Source: Desulfobacterales bacterium
GTDB taxonomy: Bacteria > Desulfobacterota > Desulfobacteria > Desulfobacterales > JAQWFD01
NCBI GenBank assembly: GCA_028704555.1
Contig: JAQWFD010000033.1
Span: forward strand, 1-45,254
Direction of reading: 5' to 3'
DNA: 45,254 nucleotides
Shown here: positions 1 to 6,970 of the stretch, piece after piece
Position numbering within the stretch: position 1 is the stretch's first letter
How the letters are laid out: every line of letters begins with the position of its first letter
Translations under genes and position numbers: made by a program
Notes under the pieces: generated by a model
The model's input: the letters and a program-made list of their open reading frames with translations, nothing else
Told to the model about the DNA's origin: nothing
Databases searched by the model: none

Positions 1-126
1 TGGCAAACATATGAACGCGAGAATCTGGGGGAACTTTCAGCCCTCGCCTTCTCTCAGGTACCGAGCAGCAGCTTAACGATAACCGGATTTTTCGTCAAGC
101 TCGAAAAACTGGATCATCGAGTATAA
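1..126 (+). CDS. 3' end of an unrecognised gene (partial)
   Basis: The first frame is open from the window edge to a TAA at 124-126, giving a 41-residue C-terminus that ends in KLEKLDHRV. Codon choice looks ordinary and the segment GELSALAFSQV is protein-like, but I do not recognise a family. The start lies outside the window. It could also be chance open frame; only a longer sequence would settle this. Confidence 0.35.
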   Translation, partial: WQTYERENLGELSALAFSQVPSSSLTITGFFVKLEKLDHRV

Positions 127-420
127 AATTTAATTTTTCGCATTATTTTAAGTTAGCATATGTGCGAACTTTTTTCAAGCTTCTTGTAATATAGGGCGCA
201 CAACCAATCAATAGACTCTGGCCCAAAAAGCTGACGCTTTTTCGGCAGGTCATTTCAGGCGTTCGGTTTAAAAGTTGAAGGGAACAATGAATATGAATGG
301 GGGTCGGACCAAGATAACTAACTGATATCAAGCGAAATGCTCTTGAAATGCCCCCCCTTGATTTGGGCCTATATCGCCCTTTTTGGGGGTAAAACGGGCA
401 ACATATAGGCAATTGAACTA
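127..420. other. Non-coding stretch upstream of RAYT 1
   Basis: I see no convincing gene here. It contains a small hairpin (AAAAAGC at 225-231 pairing with GCTTTTT at 236-242, loop TGAC) and the left members of two inverted repeats that flank the RAYT pseudogene (299-313 and 368-385). Short frames on the minus strand have no recognisable protein features. Confidence 0.5.
299..313 (+). repeat. Left arm of RAYT-flanking inverted repeat
   Basis: GGGGGTCGGACCAAG at 299-313 matches the reverse complement of CTTGGTCCGACTCCC at 1227-1241 at 14 of 15 positions. A second inverted pair is CCTATATCGCCCTTTTTG at 368-385 against 1158-1175 (17 of 18 positions). RAYT genes are typically bordered by REP-like palindromes, so these are candidate REP/BIME ends. 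That role is inference. Confidence 0.55.
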
Positions 421-1206
421 ATGGCGAGAGTTCAACGACACTATATACCAGGACAAATATGGCACATCACTCACAGGTGCCACAAACGGGAATTTTTGCT
501 TAAATTTTCCAAGGATCGAAGTAGATGGCTTCAATGGCTGTATGAAGCAAAAAAACGATATGGATTGGTGATTTTGAATTATGCAGTTACTTCGAATCAT
601 ATTCATCTTCTTGTAGTTGGAAGCAGTGAAAGGGATGTCATCCCAAATTCGATTAAACTGATTGCAGGAAGAACAGGCCAGGAATTTAATCAACGAAAAA
701 ATCGTAAGGGTGCATTTTGGGAAGACCGATATCATGCGACAGCAATTGAAAACGGAGACCATCTTTTGAGATGTCTCGTCTATATTGATCTGAATATGGT
801 AAGGGCGGGGGTTGTTCATCATCCATCGGAATGGCCTTTTGGTGGTTATAATGAAATCCATTAACCCAAAAGGAAGAAGGCCTTAATAAATTATCAGAAA
901 CTTACATCACTACTTGGTTTTGATTCCTGTGGTGACGTCATAAAGTATCACCAAAAGTGGGTGGATGATTTTCTCGGAAATGGCAATAATATTCGTGATG
1001 ACAAATGGACCACAAGTCTTGCTATCGGAAACAGGAGTTTTGTTGAAAGAGTAAAATTTTTAATGGGGGCGTTGGCTGTAGGGCGGAAAAGTACTGAAGC
1101 TGGAGATTCTTATCAACTACGAAAACCTGCTGTTCCCCATATTGCTCATTTCGGGGGCAAAAAGGGGGATATAGGGTTTGAAAACAATTGGTTATGGGGT
1201 GTTTAA
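421..1206 (+). pseudogene. REP-associated tyrosine transposase (RAYT 1), interrupted by an in-frame stop
   Basis: This is a Y1 (HUH) transposase-like gene. The N-terminal 147 codons carry the HUH pair in SNHIHLL (His60 and His62) and the Tyr-bearing motif YIDLNMVRAG (Tyr121). A single TAA at 862-864 stops the frame after GGYNEIH. The same frame then continues without a shift through PKRKKALINYQKLTSLLGF to the normal RAYT tail at 1206, which ends IGFENNWLWGV. The downstream half starts at no proper initiation site, so it is the second half of the same gene. The catalytic domain is complete, so a truncated product could still be made, but the C-terminal DNA-binding region is lost. Imperfect inverted repeats at 299-313 and 1227-1241 bracket the gene. 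Family assignment is firm; loss of function is inference. Confidence 0.85.
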
Positions 1207-1226
1207 ACTGAATATTCAACGGTTTT

Positions 1227-1241
1227 CTTGGTCCGACTCCC
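1227..1241 (-). repeat. Right arm of RAYT-flanking inverted repeat
   Basis: CTTGGTCCGACTCCC pairs with the arm at 299-313 (one mismatch). It lies 21 bp past the end of the RAYT reading frame, so the two arms enclose the whole gene, as expected for a REP/RAYT unit. Confidence 0.55.
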
Positions 1242-1402
1242 TATGAGGGTGGCATGACCCCGTTCTCGCAAAATAGGCCAAAATTAGATTGAGCAACACG
1301 GTCTCTGTTTTCAACCCCTGAGGTTTCCTATCTTTCACGACTACCGCCTGGTATAAATATACGGGCCATAGAATTGTTGGTGTGAATAAAGGTAAACCGT
1401 TT

Positions 1403-1996
1403 ATGAAAAAAATAGAGCTAAAGAAAAAGTTAAAGTTAAATAGCATCGTCAAAGCTGCACAAGAATTGTTTCAAGCCAATGGCTTCATCGGTACCAGTAT
1501 GGATAAAATTGCCGACAAGGCCGGTGTCACCAAACAAACGGTATACCGGTATTTCGATTCGAAGGAGGCACTTTTCAAGGCGGCTCTGGATTTACATCGG
1601 CTGGATGCGACGAGTCATGACTTTATAGAGGCACTGAACCTGGAAGACGCAACAAACGCCCTGGAAACATTTGCAACCGGATTCATCGAAAGACATTTGT
1701 CCAAGGAGCATCTGGCAAACATCCGTTTGCTGGTATCCGAGGGCCCCATGGTGCCTGAAATAACGCGCGTCTTTTATGCGAGGGGCCCCAGGCGGATGAG
1801 AACCCGCCTTTCACAATTCCTGAAGGACAGATTCAACATAGATGACGCCGAATATGAGATTGGCGTTTTTCTGGACATTCTCCTTTCCCTGCGCATGCCT
1901 GTGCTTACCGGCCTGCATGCGCCTCCGTCCAGGGAAAGTCTCCGGCGGCATGCCGCCAAAGCCGTCAAGGTCCTCATGAAATTGCTTGATTTATAA
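1403..1996 (+). CDS. TetR/AcrR-family transcriptional regulator
   Basis: A 197-residue one-component repressor. The N-terminal helix-turn-helix is clear: AAQELFQANGFIGTSMDKIADKAGVTKQTVYRYFDSKEALF (shown here as its key parts ANGFIGTSM, IADKAGVTKQTVYRYF and SKEALF). The C-terminal two-thirds would be the ligand-binding and dimer domain, with an RRMRTR basic patch near residue 137. I chose ATG 1403, preceded by AAAGGT about nine bases upstream, over an in-frame GTG at 1382. The nearest transporter is the divergently oriented MFS gene 800 bp downstream, separated by an IS21 relic. TetR regulators often control a neighbouring efflux gene, but that link is only a guess here. A 6-bp hairpin (CACGGA 2001-2006 with TCCGTG 2010-2015) follows the stop and lacks a U-run. 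Confidence 0.88.
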   Translation: MKKIELKKKLKLNSIVKAAQELFQANGFIGTSMDKIADKAGVTKQTVYRYFDSKEALFKAALDLHRLDATSHDFIEALNLEDATNALETFATGFIERHLSKEHLANIRLLVSEGPMVPEITRVFYARGPRRMRTRLSQFLKDRFNIDDAEYEIGVFLDILLSLRMPVLTGLHAPPSRESLRRHAAKAVKVLMKLLDL

Positions 1997-2118
1997 CGGT
2001 CACGGACCGTCCGTGGTCTCCCGCGCCCAAGGTTCGGTCCACAACAAATATAGTAATTTTGTCCCTGTTTATTCAAAAGTTTCATGCAAAATAAAGGGAA
2101 GGGTAACCATGACAACCC

Positions 2119-2750
2119 AAAATTGACCCCCTATGATAACCGAATTTTGACCCCTCTGAGTTAATAAACCATCACGCTTCTTTCAGCCGCCCCCCTGGGG
2201 CGTTAGGGGGGCGGGCGGTGGCGCCGCATATTTATCTGTTTTTCAGGGAGTCTTTCAAACGGTAACTGCACCCAGGTGTACTGGATAATATGGGCCTTAT
2301 GGGTGACCCTGTCGAGATGTGCTGCTGTTAAATTTACATCGCCAAATATCTGCGTCCAGTCCCCGAACCCAAGGTTCGTAGTAATAATTACGGATTTGCG
2401 TTCATGGCGCTCTGCCAGCACCTGAAATAAAAGCTGTGCGCCCTCTTGAGAAAAGGGGACATATCCCAATTCGTCTATGATCGCCTGGTATGAGCCTGTT
2501 CTCGGCGCAGGCTGATGCTTTCTCGGGCTATAGCGGCTGCATTCACCCCGAAGTACTTTTCTTACCGTGTTCTTCGAATGCCCCGTTTCCCTGGCAATTT
2601 TCTTGATCGTTTTCCCGTAAAACCGTTGTGCTGTTGGAATGTAATCGTATTGATCCAGCGTCAACATCTCCTGTTCCCTCCGGTAATTGTGGTTTAATTT
2701 AATCAATTACCTCTATTTACCGGAAGACTGTTGCTGGGGTCAATTTTCGG
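2119..2750 (-). mobile_element. IS21-family element, internally deleted
   Basis: The ends look like IS21-type termini: AAAATTGACCCC at 2119-2130 and, on the other strand, AAAATTGACCCC read inward from 2747. A second copy of the motif, GAATTTTGACCCC, lies at 2142-2154 as in the multiple terminal repeats of this family. Only about 630 bp remain, against roughly 2.4 kb for a full istA-istB element, so most of both genes has been deleted. The remaining reading frame is annotated separately. Confidence 0.75.
2203..2706 (-). pseudogene. istA-istB fusion left by an internal IS21 deletion
   Basis: The first ~75 codons are the N-terminus of the IstA transposase: MLTLDQYDYIPTAQRFYGK followed by the HTH IARETGHSKNTVRKVLRGE. 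The frame then passes directly into the C-terminal half of the IstB ATPase: IIDELGYVPFSQEGAQLLF, followed by VIITTNLGF and DRVTHKAHI. The DDE catalytic domain of IstA and the Walker A of IstB are missing. The join falls at residues IIDE, a tetrapeptide that both proteins normally carry at that point, which suggests deletion between short homologies. The product cannot transpose the element. The likely initiation codon is the internal M of MLTLDQ rather than the first Met. Confidence 0.85.
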
Positions 2751-2799
2751 TTAGCAAAAGCATCAATAGCCAGTTCATAATTTATGGGCTGGATCTTTC

Positions 2800-3957
2800 T
2801 TATTCATGCTGTTGAACCGGAGGCGTTTTTACCATCTGCGCAAACAGCAGTGAAATAAGCGCCAATACAGCTGAGGCAAAAAACGGGATGCGCCAGCTTA
2901 TGGTCCACAAAAAACCTCCAATTACCGGCAGGATAACAGCGGTCAGGTGGTTGATGGTAAAACCAACAGACATGGACGGAGCAATATCTTTTGGATCGGC
3001 CAGTTTCCTGAAAAAGGAATTGATGGCGATTACGAAACTGAAAAACAAGTTGTTTGTCAAGTACATCCCTGTGGCAAAATACTGGTTTTCGACAAGTGCG
3101 TAGCCCATGAACACCAGGAACAGTCCCGTATATTCAATGGTCAGCATGGTGCGTTCACCATAACGATTAATGGCCCTTCCAACGACTGGGCTTAAAAAAT
3201 AGGTGATGATATTGTTCACCACAAACAGGGTGGAAATGTAGGCTACTGAAAAATGGTATTTTTGTACCAAAAGAAAAACCGAGAACACCATAAAAATTTG
3301 CCGCCGCGCACCGCTTAGCAGGTTAAGCACATAAAAGAGCCAGTATTTTTTTCTTAAAATCAGTTTTTTGTGTTGCACCGGAAGGGCTTTATCCACCGGC
3401 TTTTTTGTATAAGAATAAAGGCCGATCAGGATAACAACAGACCCGATAATAAAGAATATTTTTTGAATGGACAAATAGTCGGAAATGACCCATATAAATA
3501 TTCCAACGATAACATTTGAAAGTGCCGTATAGCTTTTCAGCTTTGCCAGCACTATGGGAATCCTTTCTCCGGCAAAATATTGCAGGGTAAGGGACTGATT
3601 ACAGGTTTCAAAATAATGATAACCAGTGGACAAAATCAGTGTCGTTACCAGCAACCCTCCAAAGGATGGGAGTAATCCAGCCATCATGTCGCCAAGGCCT
3701 AACAAGAAAACTGCCAATGCTGCAAAGCGGTGTTCGGCAATAATCAGCAAGATAAACACGACAAAGAAGGTCAGAAAACCAGGAATTTCCTTTAGCGACT
3801 GAATGGCACCGACCTGAATGGAATTAAGCCCAATGGTGTCAACGGCAAAATTATTAAATAGGGTTTGCCATCCCTGGAAGCCAAATGCCGATGCCATGAC
3901 CAGCATTACCAAGTATAAATACATTGGGTTTTCTTTGTAACTTTTAAATTGATTCAT
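2800..3957 (-). CDS. MFS-type membrane transporter
   Basis: A 385-residue, very hydrophobic protein with about 12 predicted membrane segments, split by a basic central loop (YSYTKKPVDKALPVQHKKLILRKK, residues ~182-205, quoted by its ends YSYTKKPV and LILRKK), as in the major facilitator superfamily. Loop motifs such as GRAINRYGER between segments 8 and 9 fit the MFS pattern. The substrate cannot be read from sequence. The start codon at 3957 has only a weak ribosome site. A 254-bp palindromic element begins 30 bp upstream, so the original promoter has been pushed away or replaced. AT-rich inverted repeats beyond the element (4314-4390) may be the old control region. Confidence 0.85.
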   Translation of the reverse strand: MNQFKSYKENPMYLYLVMLVMASAFGFQGWQTLFNNFAVDTIGLNSIQVGAIQSLKEIPGFLTFFVVFILLIIAEHRFAALAVFLLGLGDMMAGLLPSFGGLLVTTLILSTGYHYFETCNQSLTLQYFAGERIPIVLAKLKSYTALSNVIVGIFIWVISDYLSIQKIFFIIGSVVILIGLYSYTKKPVDKALPVQHKKLILRKKYWLFYVLNLLSGARRQIFMVFSVFLLVQKYHFSVAYISTLFVVNNIITYFLSPVVGRAINRYGERTMLTIEYTGLFLVFMGYALVENQYFATGMYLTNNLFFSFVIAINSFFRKLADPKDIAPSMSVGFTINHLTAVILPVIGGFLWTISWRIPFFASAVLALISLLFAQMVKTPPVQQHE

Positions 3958-3987
3958 AATTCACACGTATTACCTATTTTGTTTTTA

Positions 3988-4241
3988 GGGCTTGATCATA
4001 ACTGCGGCCATATTTTGCCGTGCGCAGCCTCTGAGTCCCGCCCGTTGCCGGCGTACGACATGGCGCGATCCGGGGAAAAGATGTCGGGGCCATGAAGCGT
4101 TAAGAAGCGCAAACGGTTTGAGGCTTGCCGAGTTTTTGCGCTTTAGATTCATGGGCCCGGCATCCCCCGGATCGTGCTGGAGAAGCCGGCAATGGGCGGG
4201 ACGGACTCCGCGACATGGTGGCCGCAGTTATGATCAAGCCC
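3988..4241. mobile_element. Palindromic MITE, family A copy 1 (254 bp)
   Basis: The element starts GGGCTTGATCATAACTGCGG and ends with the perfect inverse; the terminal inverted repeat is 23 bp. It is flanked by the 8-bp direct repeat TGTTTTTA (3980-3987 and 4242-4249), a perfect target duplication. Inside, most of one half pairs with the other (for example GTCCCGCCC with GGGCGGGAC), so a single strand could fold into a long hairpin of about 110 bp. It has no credible reading frame, so a transposase would have to act in trans. An 8-bp duplication and GGG ends would fit families such as IS1595, ISL3 or IS66; I cannot tell which. Confidence 0.92.
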
Positions 4242-4499
4242 TGTTTTTAAATAAAAATCACTACCTCCATTGGACAACAAATTATGGCCAATAGCCTCGG
4301 TCCATTCGATTTAATTATCATACTGCTAAGCATGATAATGCTCAGTGGTATTTATTTGTCAAGATAATCATACTTGATGGTATTATTTTTCAAGAAAAAA
4401 ATTAGACAAAACCCAACCCTATCTGACTGGGTCAACTGAAAGAAGGGCTGTTACCGGCATTTTTTTTATATTCTCGGGCTCAAATCTTGAATTAAGGAC
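4242..4499. promoter_or_regulatory. AT-rich intergenic region with inverted repeats, possible displaced MFS control region
   Basis: No gene is seen here. ATTATCAT at 4314-4321 pairs with ATGATAAT at 4332-4339, and a related GATAATCATAC follows at 4363-4373, with GGTATTAT near 4379. The repeated GATAAT/ATCAT words resemble Fur-type or other dimeric repressor sites. The region lies upstream of the minus-strand MFS gene, now separated from it by the inserted element. Both the regulatory role and the regulator are inference. Confidence 0.3.
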
Positions 4500-4501
4500 T
4501 A

Positions 4502-4660
4502 AGGGCTCACTCAAAAATAACTTCCCATTTTAAGCGCCGATGCATCCTGCCTGGCTGCGTTACGAAAGCTCGAAATATGCTTGATATTCCTGCGCTTTCG
4601 TGCCTTGCCAAACAGGCGCCTCAACACTTAAAATTGCGAACTTATTTCTGAGCGAACCCT
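4502..4660. mobile_element. Small palindromic element, family B copy 1 (~159 bp)
   Basis: The element has ends AGGGCTCACTCAAAAATAA and, inverted, AGGGTTCGCTCAGAAATAA, flanked on both sides by TA. A near-identical copy in opposite orientation lies at 15033-15191, sharing internal words such as GATGCATCCTGCCTGGCTGC and GCTTGATATTC. TA duplication and this size fit MITEs mobilised by IS630/Tc1-like transposases. It has inserted into the 3' end of the RAYT 2 pseudogene and supplies that frame's last ~34 codons. Confidence 0.8.
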
Positions 4661-5207
4661 TAGGTGTCAGCAGTTCTTCTTCCCGGATTGAATAATACTC
4701 ACAAATCACCGCTTTTATTTTGCCAATATCCGGAACAAGAAAGGATGAATCCGGGACTTTTCGATGAATTTTCTCACTAAAAAATTTCTCTTTCACCCGG
4801 TTGATGAACTGGCCACTGCCGAATAGGGAGGGCAACTTATTTTTTTCGAAAAGCTCCTTAACATTCTCTGAATCCTCAAAATTTACAAACCGTTTATAGG
4901 CTCTTTTTGCCTGCCCGGCCTCTTGAGAAAATATCTAAAAGATAAAAGCGTTATCCAAGCAATCCCATTTTTCAACGCCGGGAAGGTACCCCCTGTGACT
5001 GCTCCACAAATACTTGTCCATCGATTGAACGATTCCAGCCCTCAATGGATTTTTGTGAATATAGCGAACCAACTGGAGCAGATAACTGTCGCCGTCAATC
5101 AGAATCGCTTTGTAACGGTCGCGAAACAACTGACCGTCACACCCATGCCGCCGATTGTAGCGTTGAGTGTAAACCCCGTTGATATGACGCACACACCGGG
5201 ATATAAG
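4661..5207 (-). pseudogene. RAYT 2 fragment: N-terminus lost, internal stop, 3' end interrupted
   Basis: On the minus strand the frame reads ISRCVRHINGVYTQRYNRRHG, then DGQLFRDRYKAI and the Tyr motif VRYIHKNPLRAG, all typical of RAYTs. The HUH histidines are gone because everything upstream has been replaced by a transposase fragment from another family. A TAG at 4935-4937 stops the frame after LDNAFIF. The same frame then continues through FSQEAGQAKRAYKRFV to EELLTP, where family B copy 1 interrupts it. Three independent lesions make this clearly non-functional. Confidence 0.85.
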
Positions 5208-5534
5208 GGTATGGCCTAAAAACTCACGTATTGTTTGATGATTATTGGCGATGTCATGGCTTTTATCATAGTCCCAGTTGCAATTGAGCCGAATGGTGCC
5301 AAGGACCAGAATTTTTCATAAATCCATGCCCGGTCTGCCATTTTTCGGGTAGACTTTTTGGGGAACGATTTCACGCAAAATAGCAAACACGTTGTCACGG
5401 GTTTGCCGATCGCTGTAAATGGCTTGCAATCCTAACAGGAGTTGAGGGATTTCACCTCGGCATTGGATGTCAATGGGAATATCGCAGATGTCAACCGGAC
5501 CAATTTTTAGTTGATTTTCGATCACTTTTCTCAT
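5208..5534 (-). pseudogene. N-terminal fragment of an ISNCY-like transposase, fused in frame to RAYT 2
   Basis: The frame begins MRKVIENQLKIGPVDICDI and continues through IPQLLLGLQAIY to NGRPGMDL, a TGA at the place of a conserved Trp, then KILVLGTIRLNCNWDYD and NNHQTIREFLGH. This matches the N-terminus of a transposase family often labelled ISNCY in Desulfobacterota. It then changes at about 5208 into RAYT sequence without a frame change. A 13-bp inverted repeat, GAAGATTTTCCGG at 5548-5560 and its inverse at 5675-5687, lies just upstream and may mark the IS end. The family label comes from recall of motifs, not a search. Confidence 0.7.
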
Positions 5535-5547
5535 AGCATTTCTCCGT

Positions 5548-5687
5548 GAAGATTTTCCGGGTTTTACTCATTATATCCGATTCGGTAAAATCGGTTATTT
5601 CGTTATTTGTTTTTTTATTTCAGTAAGTTATATGACGAAAATAAGTAAAGCGTGCAGGCCAGATCTGCACAAATCCGGAAAATCTTC
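5548..5687. repeat. 13-bp inverted repeat pair upstream of the ISNCY-like fragment
   Basis: GAAGATTTTCCGG at 5548-5560 and CCGGAAAATCTTC at 5675-5687 are exact inverse complements, 114 bp apart. The inner stretch is AT-rich (TTATTTCGTTATTTG). The outer copy may be the terminal repeat of the decayed insertion sequence and the inner one a transposase-binding site; this is inference. The rest of 5688-5864 holds no gene that I can see. Confidence 0.45.
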
Positions 5688-5864
5688 ATTTCATTATAAT
5701 GCTATAACCTTTCGTAATTTTAGGCTTTTTCTGTTCTCGTTCAGGCACTATATAGTTAAGAACGTCCATCCCCCAGGGTAAATAACCCACCGTTTTGACC
5801 CTTTACTTTGTGGTGGGGCCGCTCTGGAGGACAGGAAACTCAAAAAAACATGGGGGGGATACAT

Positions 5865-6740
5865 ATGATCAGTATGCTGCGGCGGTGTCCATGCTTTTTC
5901 CAATGTTCATTCAATAGACTATCTATCGCAGGTCTGATTCTTTCGCTGTTTTTTTATTCATCCCTTTTTGCAGGAGAGCCTGCTCTGCAAAAACCCATAG
6001 TCTATACCGATCAGGAAAACATAACAGGATGGGTCATGAGTGAAAAACTGGACGGTATCAGGGGATATTGGGATGGAATTCGGATGTATACCCGAAAAGG
6101 TACCCCCTTGCACCCACCGCAATGGTTCATAGAAAATTTTCCGCCATTTTCCCTTGACGGCGAACTCTGGAGTAAAAGAGGCGATTTCGAATTTATCCAG
6201 TCCGTGGTACTGGACCAGACCCAGGGGGAAGGGTGGAAACACATCACCTATAACATTTTTGAAGTCCCCAATGAAAAAGGCGATTTTCTCTTCCGGCTCA
6301 ACCGGGCACGCACTTGGTTTAAAGCACATAAAAACAACTACGCTCGGATTATCCCTCAGATTCGGATTAAAGAAAAATCAGACATGGAAAAATTTTTAAA
6401 AGAGATTGAATCAGTGGGGGGTGAGGGCGTGATTCTTAAAAACCCGGGCATTCCCTATCACACCGGTCGCAGTCCCCATATCCTTAAAGTGAAAAATTTT
6501 CAGGATATGGAGGGGGTTGTTGTCGGCATCAACAAGGGCAAGGGAAAATACAAAAATCTCATGGGGTCAATGACTGTAAAGCTTGAAAATGGCACCACCT
6601 TTAATCTGGGTACGGGTTTTAGCGATAAAATCAGACATACCCCGCCGCAACCCGGCTCAACGGTGACGTTTAAATATCATGGACTTACCAAGAACGGAAT
6701 TCCCAAATTCGCCTCTTTTTTGAGGGTGAGGCAGGACTGA
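5865..6740 (+). CDS. Exported ATP-dependent DNA ligase (LigE-like)
   Basis: A 291-residue minimal ATP-dependent ligase. The nucleotidyltransferase motif I is SEKLDGIRGYWDG, with the predicted adenylated lysine K61. Motif III is LDGELW (98-102), motif IV GGEGVILKNP (185-194) and motif V ILKVK (206-210). These are followed by an OB-fold domain (VTVKLENGTTFNLGTGF and the C-terminal KYHGLTKNGIPKFASFLRV, given as its parts). The N-terminus has Arg residues, a hydrophobic stretch (IAGLILSLFFYSS) and a likely cleavage after SLFA, so the enzyme is probably periplasmic, as in the LigE group. ATG 5865 follows a GGGGGGA ribosome site; an in-frame GTG/ATG further upstream would be untranslated. It has no ligase-linked neighbours. 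LigE-type enzymes have been linked with DNA uptake or extracellular DNA; that role here is inference. Confidence 0.88.
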   Translation: MISMLRRCPCFFQCSFNRLSIAGLILSLFFYSSLFAGEPALQKPIVYTDQENITGWVMSEKLDGIRGYWDGIRMYTRKGTPLHPPQWFIENFPPFSLDGELWSKRGDFEFIQSVVLDQTQGEGWKHITYNIFEVPNEKGDFLFRLNRARTWFKAHKNNYARIIPQIRIKEKSDMEKFLKEIESVGGEGVILKNPGIPYHTGRSPHILKVKNFQDMEGVVVGINKGKGKYKNLMGSMTVKLENGTTFNLGTGFSDKIRHTPPQPGSTVTFKYHGLTKNGIPKFASFLRVRQD

Positions 6741-6970
6741 ATTTCATGTTTCTTGCTTTGGATCGCTTGATTCTACTCCGCTGCCCCTCTTTTGTCTGAC
6801 TTTGATCCGTTGGGGAATATAGAATGTCCCCTTGTTCACTCAGGCTCAGAATCTGCTGAATCAACCGGTTGCCGTTCAATTGAAGCAAGGGAACTATCCT
6901 GCTCCTGAAAAGGTTTATATTGTCGTAAGATTAACTGGCAATATCATTGAATAATGGAGTTATTGAAGAT

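Noticed and set aside
862..864. Programmed readthrough or recoding of the RAYT 1 TAA
   Set aside because: There is no evident recoding signal, and the second RAYT also carries a plain stop, so decay is simpler.
3992..4294. 100-residue open frame across MITE copy 1, and similar frames in copies 2, 3 and 4
   Set aside because: The frames are products of the palindrome, differ between copies, and have no ribosome sites or protein-like conservation.
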